From assembly GCA_001548435.1 (NCBI GenBank), contig AP017308.1, positions 691,030 through 755,029 of the forward strand: a DNA stretch of 64,000 bases. Direction: 5' to 3'. The notes beneath the pieces were generated by a model. It searched no databases and was not told the DNA's origin. It was given only the letters and a program-made list of their open reading frames with translations. The position numbers and the translations under genes were made by a program. The DNA is from Leptolyngbya sp. NIES-3755. Lineage in GTDB: Bacteria; Cyanobacteriota; Cyanobacteriia; Leptolyngbyales; Leptolyngbyaceae. Positions 31,764 through 40,726 of the stretch are shown one piece after another; the stretch's first letter is position 1, and each line of letters opens with the position of its first letter.

Positions 31764-32700
31764 GCTTGAGAAACCGATCGAAGGTTGCTCGATCGACTAA
31801 TGAAGGTTGCGCTCCCGATTTTGTCGTTGAAAGTGCTCCTGCCGCTGCACCCCAAACGATCGCCTCCCGGATCGGTAATCCTTCTGATAATGCAGCCGCT
31901 AATCCTGCATTAAACGCATCTCCAGCCGCAACCGTATCGATCGCATTCACCGAAAAGGCTGGCACAAAGAATCGCTCTTGTTCAGTCGCACAAAATACTC
32001 CTTGAGCACCGAGTTTAATCACGATCGTATTCGCTCCTTTCTGTTGCAAAATTGTCGCGGCTCGATCGCAGAGCGCGGTGCAAGCATCGACATCCGTTTG
32101 CTCCTGAATCGCAAATCCCACCAGTTGCGCTGTTTCAGTTGTATTCGGAGTCAGAATATCAATCAAAGAATAAAGTGCTTCTGGAAAATTCGCAGGTGCA
32201 GGAGCGGGATCAAGAATCACTGTTGCACCCATTCGTTTAGCAATTCGAGCCGCAGATTCAACGATCGGAATGGGAATCTCAAGCTGCAATAGCAAAATCG
32301 AGGAATCCGTTAATGCAGATTCAAGTTTTTCAAGATCCTTCTCATCAACGTTGCCATTCGCACCTGGGATCACAATGATATGATTTTCGCTTTGATCATC
32401 CACTGCAATCATCGCAACCCCAGACGAAATTGTTCGATCGACCCTGACCAAATCCGTCTGAACTCCCGCCTCTTGCAAACTCTTGAGCAATTCCTCTCCA
32501 AACGCATCTCCACCGACGCGCCCGATCATCCGACTCGCTCCCTTTAATTTCGCAACTCCGACCGCTTGATTTGCTCCCTTCCCCCCCGGAACCGTCGAAA
32601 ACGAATACCCAGACAAGGTTTCTCCAGGTTTAGGCAATTGAGCAACCCGCGCCACGAGATCCATATTGATACTGCCGAAAATAATGATCGATCGAGTCAT
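31753..32700 (-). CDS. rbsK: Ribokinase (PfkB family)
   Basis: The 315-residue protein has the ribokinase marks: GSINMDLVARVAQLPKPGET, the GGKGANQAVG substrate-binding motif (PGGKGANQAVGVAKL), VRVDRTISSGVAM, LLQLEIPI, and the catalytic DTVAAGDAFNAGLA near the C-terminus. It phosphorylates ribose to ribose 5-phosphate. Start ATG at 32700. No ribose transporter is adjacent. Confidence 0.92.
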   Translation of the reverse strand: MTRSIIIFGSINMDLVARVAQLPKPGETLSGYSFSTVPGGKGANQAVGVAKLKGASRMIGRVGGDAFGEELLKSLQEAGVQTDLVRVDRTISSGVAMIAVDDQSENHIIVIPGANGNVDEKDLEKLESALTDSSILLLQLEIPIPIVESAARIAKRMGATVILDPAPAPANFPEALYSLIDILTPNTTETAQLVGFAIQEQTDVDACTALCDRAATILQQKGANTIVIKLGAQGVFCATEQERFFVPAFSVNAIDTVAAGDAFNAGLAAALSEGLPIREAIVWGAAAGALSTTKSGAQPSLVDRATFDRFLKQKP

Positions 32701-32855
32701 AGGACTAAAAATATCAGCATTTGTGTGGCTGAATTATAACGATCCAGCTTCAGGTGAGGCGATCGCAAGTGGAGAACTCGATCTTTCGCGTGATCGGAGT
32801 CCGATTCTCGATCGCTTCACGCTAGATATTTGCTAAAAAATCGGAGAACTCGCCT

Positions 32856-33374
32856 TTAATCTTGCTCCGAATCGCGTTGAATCTGCGATCGAATACTTTC
32901 CAAGTCAATAAAGCGATCGGCAAGATTCATCAATTCAGGGGTAATCCAACGCCGCAATCCGACCAGTTCAATCTGTGCCCCATGATTGCCCGCTGCATTC
33001 ATCGCATACGCCAAATTTTCGTTGTGCGTCACCAGAACAATCACATCACATTGAGACGCAAACAGCACCATATCGATCGCCATTTCGACCGACAACTCCG
33101 CCCGCCTCGAACCATCTGGCGCGATCGTCAATTCTTTACTCATCACCCGATAGCGGTGGGTCTGCATCCAGTGTAAAAAAGCTTGTTGACGTTGATTCCC
33201 AGAACTGACTCCGGTGTAAAAAACCGCCTGGACTAAGCGCCGCTGTTTGAGCAAGACATTGAGCAGCTTGGCATAATCGACTTCAAACGATGAAACGGCA
33301 GCGCTACTAAACAAGCTTGCACCGTCAATCAACACCACTACGCCCTGACGAGCTATCGATCCACTCCCAGACAT
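32856..33374 (-). CDS. LabA/DUF88-like NYN domain protein
   Basis: From the ATG at 33374 the protein has 172 residues forming an NYN (PIN-like) domain: VVLIDGASLFSS, VQAVFYTGVSSGNQRQQAFL, ELSVEMAIDMVLFASQCDVI and VLVTHNENLAYAMNAAGNHG. In LabA and related proteins the third motif usually carries an Asp (SGDxDF); here it reads THNENL. LabA in Synechococcus takes part in circadian output feedback; most NYN proteins are putative RNases. Enzyme activity here is uncertain because of the altered motif. Confidence 0.75.
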   Translation of the reverse strand: MSGSGSIARQGVVVLIDGASLFSSAAVSSFEVDYAKLLNVLLKQRRLVQAVFYTGVSSGNQRQQAFLHWMQTHRYRVMSKELTIAPDGSRRAELSVEMAIDMVLFASQCDVIVLVTHNENLAYAMNAAGNHGAQIELVGLRRWITPELMNLADRFIDLESIRSQIQRDSEQD

Positions 33375-33599
33375 TGGACTCCTCGTTCCGTAGGCAACGC
33401 TTTTAAGTGCAATCAATCCTTAGAGTTGACTGCTCAGCAGAGACGGACTTGTATGAGTGTCCAATGTTGATAAAGGTAACGATCCGCTCACAGAGTAAGC
33501 TCGAATCGATTAAAAAATTAAATATGTCTGATAATCGTTACATATTTCCTCAAGCTTCTTCGGTTTTCGATCGAAAACGATACAATTCTTGACACGGGT

Positions 33600-34739
33600 T
33601 CAAGCGACTAACGATCGACAAACTTGCCCTTCGAGTTCTCCTTCTCGAATCTGCATTGCTTCAATCGATTGCATCAAAATCTCACGCGGCTCTAATCCCT
33701 GTTCGCTCATTTTGATCCAGCGCATCGCTTCATTGCCTTCTCGCAGAATCTTCTTCACAGGTAATAAGAAGCAGCTAAATCCTTTAGGTTTCGCGATCGC
33801 AAACATTTCTGCATAAAGCTGCTCGATCCAATCTCGTGCCAGAATCGGCTGTCCATCTTTCCAATGTCTCAACTCTGCATCAAGGCTCGATCGAGCAGCA
33901 GCAGCTTCATTCTCATCGGTCAATTCAACTAAATCTTCTGGACTCAATTGACTTAACTCTAACGGATCAAGGCTCGGATTTTCGATCACTTGATGCAATC
34001 GAGCTTCCAACAAGGCAGTGATAGCTAAAAGCGCGATTGGATCAGAGACTAAATCACAGATTCGCAGTTCCAATCGATTCAAGTTGTAAGGTCGTCGATC
34101 GCCATTCGGACGCACTGAAGACCAGAGATGACGAACATTCTGCATTGTCCCGATCGCGATCTGTTCTTCTGTCCAGCGAATATAGTGAGCATGACTCTCA
34201 AACAGGGGAACATGAGCAGGCGTTTTTGGAAACAATCCCCAACGAGTTGAATGATACCCAGTCATTTCGCCATTAAACATCGGAGAAGCAGCACTTAAAG
34301 CTAAATATAATGGCGCTTCCAATCGCACTAATCGACACGCTCTCATTAATGTTTCTGGATAGCTCATACCCACATTAATGTGAACGCTGGCAGTTACGAC
34401 TTTTGTACCGTAAGTTTTTTCAATGTAATCGTGATATGGGTTCGCAGGATCAGACCGCCAAAAGCGATCTCCCTGTCCTTTCAGCGGCAACGCACTTCCA
34501 GGAATCAGCGTATAGTCCCCTTTCGACTTGAGAAATTGGCGCAAGTGGAGGCGCGGCGTAACCAAATCACACAGCGATCGCTCATACCGAAAACAAGGCG
34601 GAGTCGTATATTCCACATTGCGACTATCCGGTTCCCGTACAAACCCATCCAGCGCTGCCACAATCTGATCCGACAGTCCGACGACATCGCCCTGCGGGGT
34701 TCCGGTATACACCTCAATCTCAAATCCTTTCGATAGCAT
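33600..34739 (-). CDS. gshA: Glutamate-cysteine ligase, cyanobacterial type
   Basis: From the ATG at 34739 the protein has 379 residues matching the cyanobacterial GshA family: MLSKGFEIEVYTGTPQGDVV, EYTTPPCFRYERSLCDLVTP, LIPGSALPL, TASVHINVGMSYPETLMRAC and NLNRLELRICDLV. It carries out the first step of glutathione synthesis, ATP-dependent joining of glutamate and cysteine. Four codons upstream a second in-frame start exists, but the internal ATG fits the family. Confidence 0.92.
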   Translation of the reverse strand: MLSKGFEIEVYTGTPQGDVVGLSDQIVAALDGFVREPDSRNVEYTTPPCFRYERSLCDLVTPRLHLRQFLKSKGDYTLIPGSALPLKGQGDRFWRSDPANPYHDYIEKTYGTKVVTASVHINVGMSYPETLMRACRLVRLEAPLYLALSAASPMFNGEMTGYHSTRWGLFPKTPAHVPLFESHAHYIRWTEEQIAIGTMQNVRHLWSSVRPNGDRRPYNLNRLELRICDLVSDPIALLAITALLEARLHQVIENPSLDPLELSQLSPEDLVELTDENEAAAARSSLDAELRHWKDGQPILARDWIEQLYAEMFAIAKPKGFSCFLLPVKKILREGNEAMRWIKMSEQGLEPREILMQSIEAMQIREGELEGQVCRSLVA

Positions 34740-34988
34740 AGTGACTCTCACTTTCGACTGTCGCCTTTCTCAGTATCTCGGAAAATCGCAGAGAAACCAC
34801 TCTCTGAGGAAGAGCGATCGCGAAATTCTCACAATTCTGTAAAATCCTTACGATCCAGAAATGCGCCACTTTTCGTCAGCTTGTGTATATTGCAATAGCT
34901 TACAAATCGGGGAACTTGCATCGACCTCCGCTTGTCATCCCCCATAAGGCACACTGCTGGCATTCACCACTCTGAGATGAGAGGACTT

Positions 34989-36626
34989 ATGGTTCGCACC
35001 CGCAAAAAATCTATGCTTCGCTCGATCGTTTCTACCCAATTCGCACTCCTCGCTTTACTCGCTCTAAGTACGCCGCTAATCGCCCAAGCTCCTGCGGTTA
35101 GCCAACTGCCCATTCCGACCACACCTGCTCCGCCCACAGTAACCGCAGTTCTCTATGTCAATCCCAACACCGGAAGCGATCAAGCAACCTCTGGAAGAAC
35201 TGACGCGGCTCCCTTTCGCACGATTACCTTTGCAATGCAGCAAGCCAATGCAGGAACTGTGATTCAACTCGCACCCGGCAACTACACTCAACAAAGCGCT
35301 GAACAATTCCCGATCGTGATGAAACCGGGTGTGATTCTGCGGGGTGACGAAAATAGCAAAGGCGCGAACATTCTGATTCAAGGCAGTGGAGCGACCTTGA
35401 GTAAAACCTTTGGTCAACAAAATGCAACCATTCGAGCCGCCAACGGTAGCGAGATTCGCGGCGTGACTGTCACCAACACTGTGACACGCGGAACCGGAAT
35501 TTGGGTCGAAGATGTCGATTGCATTATCGCTAATAGCACGTTTACCAATAACAACCGTGAAGGCATCTTTGTGACCGGGAACTCGAACCCGATCGTGGCA
35601 GATAGCGTCTTTACAAAAAATGGCGGCAACGGCATCTCGATCACGAGCGGTTCACGAGGCGTGATCAGAAATAATGTCTTTAACGATACTGGATTCGGAT
35701 TGGCGATCGGTGGAAATTCCATTCCCAGACTTGAAGGCAACCAGATCACCCAAAACCAAGCGGGCATCTATATGGATGGCTCCACGAGTCCGATTCTCCG
35801 CAACAATGTGATCACCGACAGCTTAGGAGATGGCATCGTGGTGCTGAATCGTGCATTTCCTGATTTGGGAACTGCCGATAGTTTGGGCAATAATACGATT
35901 CGCAACAATGGCAGAGATACAAAGCGTAAGCCTCTTGGATTAGATATTAACAACACAACGAGTAATCGATTGCAAGCGGTCGGCAACAGTATCGATCCGA
36001 AAAAGATTGCAGGTTTGATCAACTTTGTCGCAGGTGGAACCAATACGGCATTCTCTGATATTCAGGGACATTGGGCACAACAATACATTCAAGCTCTTGC
36101 TTCTCAAGCGATCATTACGGGTTTCCCAGATGGCACATTCAAGCCGAACGACCCAGTGACCCGCGCTCAATTTGCCACGATCGTTGCAAAAGCCTTTAGT
36201 CCAGCTCCCAGAAATCCAGCCGTGAACTTCACCGATGTTCGCAGTAATTTCTGGGGCTTTGGAGCGATTCAAACGGCTTCTCGTGCAGGCTTCATGGCAG
36301 GTTTCCCCGGTGGTGCATTCCGCCCGGATCAACGAATTCCGAAGGTTCAAGCCTTGGTTGCTCTATCAAACGGCTTGCAATATGGTGCAGGTGATTCGAG
36401 TCTGCTTTCTCGCTTCCAGGACGCAGCTTCGATTCCAAGTTGGGCAACAGGTCCGATCGCGGCTGCAACTCAGCGTCAAATCGTGGTGAACTATCCGACG
36501 GTTGGACAACTTAATCCGAATCGGGAAGCGACTCGTGCAGAAGTAGCAGCCTTTATCTATCAAGCGTTAGTGGCTCAAGGAAAAGCTCAAGCCATTCCTT
36601 CTCCTTACGTCGTGGGAGCGCGGTAA
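34989..36626 (+). CDS. Beta-helix protein with three SLH domains
   Basis: The chosen start at 34989 follows GAGG at proper distance; the 545-residue product has a signal peptide ending near LSTPLIAQAPA. Residues ~65-350 form a DUF1565/right-handed parallel beta-helix (YVNPNTGSDQATSGRTDAAP, then repeated NNxF and NxI turns). The C-terminal ~190 residues hold three SLH modules (DIQGHWAQQYIQALASQAII, TDVRSNFWGFGAIQTASRAG, DAASIPSWATGPIAAATQRQ). It is likely fixed to peptidoglycan or associated polysaccharide in the envelope, with the beta-helix as a carbohydrate-binding or structural part. Confidence 0.88.
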   Translation: MVRTRKKSMLRSIVSTQFALLALLALSTPLIAQAPAVSQLPIPTTPAPPTVTAVLYVNPNTGSDQATSGRTDAAPFRTITFAMQQANAGTVIQLAPGNYTQQSAEQFPIVMKPGVILRGDENSKGANILIQGSGATLSKTFGQQNATIRAANGSEIRGVTVTNTVTRGTGIWVEDVDCIIANSTFTNNNREGIFVTGNSNPIVADSVFTKNGGNGISITSGSRGVIRNNVFNDTGFGLAIGGNSIPRLEGNQITQNQAGIYMDGSTSPILRNNVITDSLGDGIVVLNRAFPDLGTADSLGNNTIRNNGRDTKRKPLGLDINNTTSNRLQAVGNSIDPKKIAGLINFVAGGTNTAFSDIQGHWAQQYIQALASQAIITGFPDGTFKPNDPVTRAQFATIVAKAFSPAPRNPAVNFTDVRSNFWGFGAIQTASRAGFMAGFPGGAFRPDQRIPKVQALVALSNGLQYGAGDSSLLSRFQDAASIPSWATGPIAAATQRQIVVNYPTVGQLNPNREATRAEVAAFIYQALVAQGKAQAIPSPYVVGAR

Positions 36627-36634
36627 GCGGATTC

Positions 36635-36901
36635 CTAACGGGTCTTGCGGCTTTCTAACCGGAATAGCCAGACCATGAGGGCAACGAGTCCAACTTGTAG
36701 GGCGAGATTTGGAACAGCGGTTTCGAGGTCTCGCCCGACGATCGTTTGAGCAAAAAAGACCAGCGCCCCGATCGCGCCTGATCCACCAAAGGCAATATAG
36801 ATAAATTTCCGCAGCCCACGATAAGGTGCAGCGGCTTCGGCTCTCAAACGAGCGTATTTTTCGGGGTCAGATTGGCGTAAGCGATCGGATTGTTGACTCA
36901 T
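36635..36901 (-). CDS. DUF3493 membrane protein
   Basis: From the ATG at 36901 the protein has 88 residues: a charged N-terminus (MSQQSDRLRQSDPEKYARLR), then AEAAAPYRGLRKFIYIAFGG with two membrane helices and a basic tail. This fits DUF3493, shared by cyanobacteria and plastids (LPA3-related), where it has been linked to photosystem II assembly; that role is not shown here. A longer in-frame start at 36991 is not needed. Confidence 0.75.
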   Translation of the reverse strand: MSQQSDRLRQSDPEKYARLRAEAAAPYRGLRKFIYIAFGGSGAIGALVFFAQTIVGRDLETAVPNLALQVGLVALMVWLFRLESRKTR

Positions 36902-36981
36902 GAGAGGGGTGATGATTTTCTCGATCGTGTCACGGGATGGAATTTTGTGCAAATCAGGTGATTGTGCGATCGAGAACCTGT

Positions 36982-36987
36982 TATAAT
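36982..36987 (+). promoter_or_regulatory. -10 box of the tRNA-Thr gene
   Basis: An exact TATAAT lies 14 bases before the tRNA 5' end; the -35 region is poor. Confidence 0.5.
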
Positions 36988-37001
36988 TCATGAAGCTTTT
37001 T

Positions 37002-37073
37002 GCCGATGTGGCTCAGGGGTAGAGCACTCGATTCGTAATCGAGCGGTCGCGGGTTCAAATCCCGCCATCGGCT
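37002..37073 (+). tRNA. tRNA-Thr (anticodon CGU)
   Basis: A 72-base cloverleaf: acceptor GCCGATG/CATCGGC with discriminator T, D-arm GCTC..GAGC with AGGGGTA, anticodon stem CTCGA/TCGAG with loop TTCGTAA (anticodon CGT at 37034-37036), T-arm GCGGG TTCAAAT CCCGC. No CCA is encoded. It reads ACG codons. The TATAAT 14 bases upstream supports its own promoter. Confidence 0.97.
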
Positions 37074-37493
37074 TTCTGAAAGGAATTGTCAGGCTAGGTT
37101 TTGAACACATCAAGTGTTCGAGCAGTAGAATGTCGATCGATTAATTAGAAATTTCTTTGCTAAGTTTGCACCTGCTAGCACCACACAATCTGCTTGCTTC
37201 AGACTTTCTAGAGAGACGATCGAAGTCTTAGTTCCAAATATCTGTTGAGGTGCAAACGTTGAAGGTGCAAATTTCGTAGATCTCTTCCCAACTGATCCAC
37301 TCATAGTGAGAACTGCCAACTCTGAGGATTACTGGATAGCTCAATCTGCCTGATCGATCGGCTTGCATCGAGCTAAGCTGCTGTAATGGCGCGATCGACT
37401 GTTTCTCAAAAAACTGCGGCTCAATTCCAAACTTAATCTCTGCTGAAGCGGTAGATAAGACTATAGAATAACGAGAGCCTTTTGCCCTGATTT
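37074..37493. other. Intergenic region after tRNA-Thr
   Basis: About 420 bases without a recognisable gene. On the minus strand a frame with no good start runs from about 37470 down to 37226 (with segments EIKFGIEPQFFEKQSIAPLQ and SSHYEWISWEEIYEICTFN); it looks protein-like but matches nothing I know and may be a gene relic. A second minus frame (37110-37319) is also open and weaker. Confidence 0.4.
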
Positions 37494-38300
37494 ATGGATT
37501 CTCGCCAGTTAGAAATTTTCCTTGATATTGCAACTGAAGCCGCGTTGAGTGCTGGAGCCGTTCTCCAAACGCATTGGGGTAAGCTCGAAGACATCCGCGA
37601 GAAAGGTCGCCCTGGAGATTTAGTCACCGAAGCCGATCGAGCAGCGGAAGATGCCGTTCTCGCAGTTCTGAAGCGTCATGTCCCAGAGCATCCGATTTTG
37701 GCAGAAGAATCTGGGCAACTGGGCGATCGACAAAGCGAATTCCTCTGGGCGATCGATCCGCTCGATGGTACGACGAATTATGCACATCAATATCCGTGTG
37801 TTGCAGTGTCGATCGCGCTTTTGATCGAAGGAATTCCGCAAGTCGGTGTCGTGTTCAATCCGATTCAGCAGGAATTGTTTCGAGCCGCGAAAGGAATGGG
37901 CGCAACTTGTAATCGTCGATCGATTCGAGTTTCTTCTACCACTGAACTAGAGAAGAGTTTATTAGTCACTGGATTTGCTTACGATCGACGACAAACCCCA
38001 GATACGAACTATCCAGAATTTTGTCATCTGACGCACATGACTCAAGGAGTTCGACGGGATGGAGCCGCAGCTTTGGATCTGGCTTATGTTGCAGCAGGAC
38101 GATTAGACGGCTATTGGGAGCGAGGATTGTCGCTTTGGGACATGGCAGCAGGAATTGTATTAGTCGAAGAAGCAGGCGGGAAAGTGAGCGCTTATGATCA
38201 GAGCCAGATTGAGCTTTCCTCTGGCAGAATCTTAGCAACCAATGGCAGAATTCACGATCGCCTCAGCGGTGAACTTTTATACGTACAATCGAACAGGTAA
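37494..38300 (+). CDS. suhB: Inositol monophosphatase family protein
   Basis: The 268-residue protein has all IMPase motifs: DLVTEADRAAED, PILAEESG, metal-binding WAIDPLDGTTNYAHQYPC, and the C-terminal WERGLSLWDMAAGIVLVEEA. It hydrolyses inositol phosphate and possibly related sugar phosphates; cyanobacterial members can also act as histidinol phosphatase-like enzymes. The start ATG at 37494 is the first in the frame. Confidence 0.9.
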   Translation: MDSRQLEIFLDIATEAALSAGAVLQTHWGKLEDIREKGRPGDLVTEADRAAEDAVLAVLKRHVPEHPILAEESGQLGDRQSEFLWAIDPLDGTTNYAHQYPCVAVSIALLIEGIPQVGVVFNPIQQELFRAAKGMGATCNRRSIRVSSTTELEKSLLVTGFAYDRRQTPDTNYPEFCHLTHMTQGVRRDGAAALDLAYVAAGRLDGYWERGLSLWDMAAGIVLVEEAGGKVSAYDQSQIELSSGRILATNGRIHDRLSGELLYVQSNR

Positions 38301-38324
38301 AAATTCGATTTGCCGCTTGGCTCC

Positions 38325-38330
38325 TATAAT
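38325..38330 (+). promoter_or_regulatory. Candidate -10 box upstream of the 7TM-HD gene
   Basis: TATAAT lies 35-50 bases before the two possible starts of the 7TM-HD gene (38360 and 38375). A clear -35 is not seen. Confidence 0.35.
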
Positions 38331-38374
38331 AAATCGTTAGATCGCAACACAACACATCCGTGGTGAGCAGTGTG

Positions 38375-40720
38375 ATGAATTCCCTTCGCTCTTGGGCGCA
38401 ACAACTTCAGCGAATTTGCAGCGAAGGTGGAAGTCATCTTCGGCATTCGGCATCGGTGCGATCGCTTCAACGAGTCAAGGCACTTCAAAAACTCACTCAC
38501 AAGCCGACGATTCCTGCACCGATCCTGATTGTGGCAACCTCGATCGTGCTGACGGCTGCATTAGGACGACAGTTCTACAATCAACCGCGCCTCAGTGTGG
38601 GTAAGATTGCAAGCGATACGATTACAGCACCTAGCAATGCCAGTATTTTAGACAAAGAAGCGACTGAAGAAAAACGAAATACTGCCCGAAATATTTCAGT
38701 CCCCATGTTCATGTTGGATGTGATTGCCTCTGATCAAGCAAGACAGACCGTTCAAACTCAGTTAGCAAAAGGAGTCACACTGAGGCAACAGATTGGAAAG
38801 TTTCCTTACCTTGAAACGGATACCCTTTCAGAATCCACTCAGTTATATTTACGCAAAGCAGAGGAATGGGAATGGAAAGCGATCGAGACTGCGATTCAAG
38901 ATCGTCATGCTGATCCGATCGATAAACTTGATGATCCACTGCAACGAAAAGCCGCGATCGAGTTAATGCGCTATCGAAATCAGACTTCGTTTGATGGATT
39001 GTCTGGTTTGACGAATCGAATTGCTGAAGCACGACAAAACTATGCCGCGACGATCGCGCTAACACAGTCTCCGTATGATTCAACGCTGTTTGAAGTTTCA
39101 GATGCAAATTGGCAAAAAATGCAGGCTGAAGTGATGAAAATTGCCGATCGCATGTTAGCGCAAGGAATTTCACCGGGATTGAGTCAGAGCCAATTAGAGA
39201 TTGCAATTACCTTGAATGTTCAAAGTGCAACACCACCGGAAACAAAAGCGATCGCAGTAAAAGTTCTTTTAGCTTCCCTCAAACCGAATTTGATTAAGGA
39301 CGAAGAACAAACGCGATTGAGCGCTGAAAAAGCTGCACAAGAAGTAGAAGCTGTACGAATTGAAGTGCGACGGGGAGAAGTGATTGTTAAAGATGGACAA
39401 GAGATTTCAGCCCGTGATTTTATGGTGCTGGATCACTTTGGCTTAAGTCGGCGTGAAACGAGTTGGGTGGGACTGATTGGATTTGGGGGACTGGTGGGCG
39501 GGACGGTTACATTGTTCTGGATATTGGAGCAGCGCTATCACCCGAAAGGACTTAGAAATCGAGACTATTGGTTAGTCGGATTGATGTGTTTGAGCACACC
39601 CTTGATGATCATTATCAATGCACCCTCAACGAATCTACCTGCAATTAGCTTTTTGATGGGGACGTTTTACGGCTCAGTTCTTGCAATTACGAGTGTAGGA
39701 TTGCTTACGGTAATGTTACCGATCGGGATGGGATTGAGCTTGATGCAATGGGTTCCGAGTGCCATAGCGGGATTGATTGTTGCAGTACTAGCCGCAAGAG
39801 TGCGATCGCGGGAAGAACTTGCTTTTCTTGGATTAGGAGTTGGAGTGACTCAAGGATTGCTCTATCTACTACTCGGTGCAATGTCTGGAGTGGTTTGGTA
39901 TAGCTTACTCGGTCGTGCTGTTTTAGAAGCATTGTTAGGACTCGCTTGGAGCATTGTTGCGATCGGCATTAGTCCTTATCTAGAACATCTCTTCGATGTC
40001 GTCACAACATTGCGCTTAGTAGAGCTTGCGAATCCCAATCGTGCTTTGCTCAAACGGTTAGCAGCAGAGACTCCTGGAACCTTTCAACATACTTTATTTG
40101 TCGCAAATCTCGCGGAAGCGGCAGCCCGTGAACTAGGGTGCAATGTTGAGCTAACGAGAACTGGAACGCTCTATCACGATATTGGTAAGATGCACGATCC
40201 ATCGGGCTTTATTGAAAATCAAATGGGTGGTGCCAACAAACATGATGCGATCGATGATCCTTGGATCAGTGCAGCCATTATCAAAAAGCATGTCACTGAA
40301 GGAATTGTGATGGCACGTCGAGCGAGACTACCGAAAGCCGTTCAAGCCTTTATTCCAGAACATCAAGGCACAATGTCGATCGCGTATTTCCATCATCAAG
40401 CTCAACAACGAGCAAAAGCTGATTCCTCGATCGTGGTAGATGAAGCAGATTTTCGTTATGACGGACCCGCACCTCAATCACGCGAAACGGGAATTGTTAT
40501 GTTAGCGGATGCTGCTGAAGCTGCACTACGATCGCTCAAAGATGCCACTCCTGAAGAAGCTTTGAACATGATTAATAAAATTTTGGCAGCCCGATGGAAA
40601 GATGGGCAATTAGATGAATCAGGCTTAACGCGATCGCAGATGAGTACGATCGCGCAAGTTTTTGTTCAAGTTTGGCAACAGTCTAACCATCAACGAATTG
40701 TGTATCCGAAAGGGAAATAG
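38375..40720 (+). CDS. 7TM-HD (PgpH-like) phosphodiesterase
   Basis: From the ATG at 38375 (GTG at 38360 is an alternative) the protein has 781 residues: an N-terminal membrane helix, an extracytoplasmic 7TMR-HDED domain (about 90-350), seven membrane helices (about 370-545) and a C-terminal HDIG-type HD domain with the metal motif LYHDIGKMHDP and HHQAQQRAKA. This is the PgpH architecture, a phosphodiesterase that hydrolyses the second messenger c-di-AMP in bacteria. Substrate is inferred. Located in the plasma membrane. Confidence 0.9.
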   Translation: MNSLRSWAQQLQRICSEGGSHLRHSASVRSLQRVKALQKLTHKPTIPAPILIVATSIVLTAALGRQFYNQPRLSVGKIASDTITAPSNASILDKEATEEKRNTARNISVPMFMLDVIASDQARQTVQTQLAKGVTLRQQIGKFPYLETDTLSESTQLYLRKAEEWEWKAIETAIQDRHADPIDKLDDPLQRKAAIELMRYRNQTSFDGLSGLTNRIAEARQNYAATIALTQSPYDSTLFEVSDANWQKMQAEVMKIADRMLAQGISPGLSQSQLEIAITLNVQSATPPETKAIAVKVLLASLKPNLIKDEEQTRLSAEKAAQEVEAVRIEVRRGEVIVKDGQEISARDFMVLDHFGLSRRETSWVGLIGFGGLVGGTVTLFWILEQRYHPKGLRNRDYWLVGLMCLSTPLMIIINAPSTNLPAISFLMGTFYGSVLAITSVGLLTVMLPIGMGLSLMQWVPSAIAGLIVAVLAARVRSREELAFLGLGVGVTQGLLYLLLGAMSGVVWYSLLGRAVLEALLGLAWSIVAIGISPYLEHLFDVVTTLRLVELANPNRALLKRLAAETPGTFQHTLFVANLAEAAARELGCNVELTRTGTLYHDIGKMHDPSGFIENQMGGANKHDAIDDPWISAAIIKKHVTEGIVMARRARLPKAVQAFIPEHQGTMSIAYFHHQAQQRAKADSSIVVDEADFRYDGPAPQSRETGIVMLADAAEAALRSLKDATPEEALNMINKILAARWKDGQLDESGLTRSQMSTIAQVFVQVWQQSNHQRIVYPKGK

Positions 40721-40726
40721 TCGTTA

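Noticed and set aside
36962-37144. Plus-strand ORF spanning the tRNA
   Set aside because: It runs through the tRNA-Thr gene and encodes nothing recognisable.
37110-37319. Minus-strand ORF of 69 codons after the tRNA
   Set aside because: No ribosome binding site, composition atypical, and it overlaps another equally open frame.
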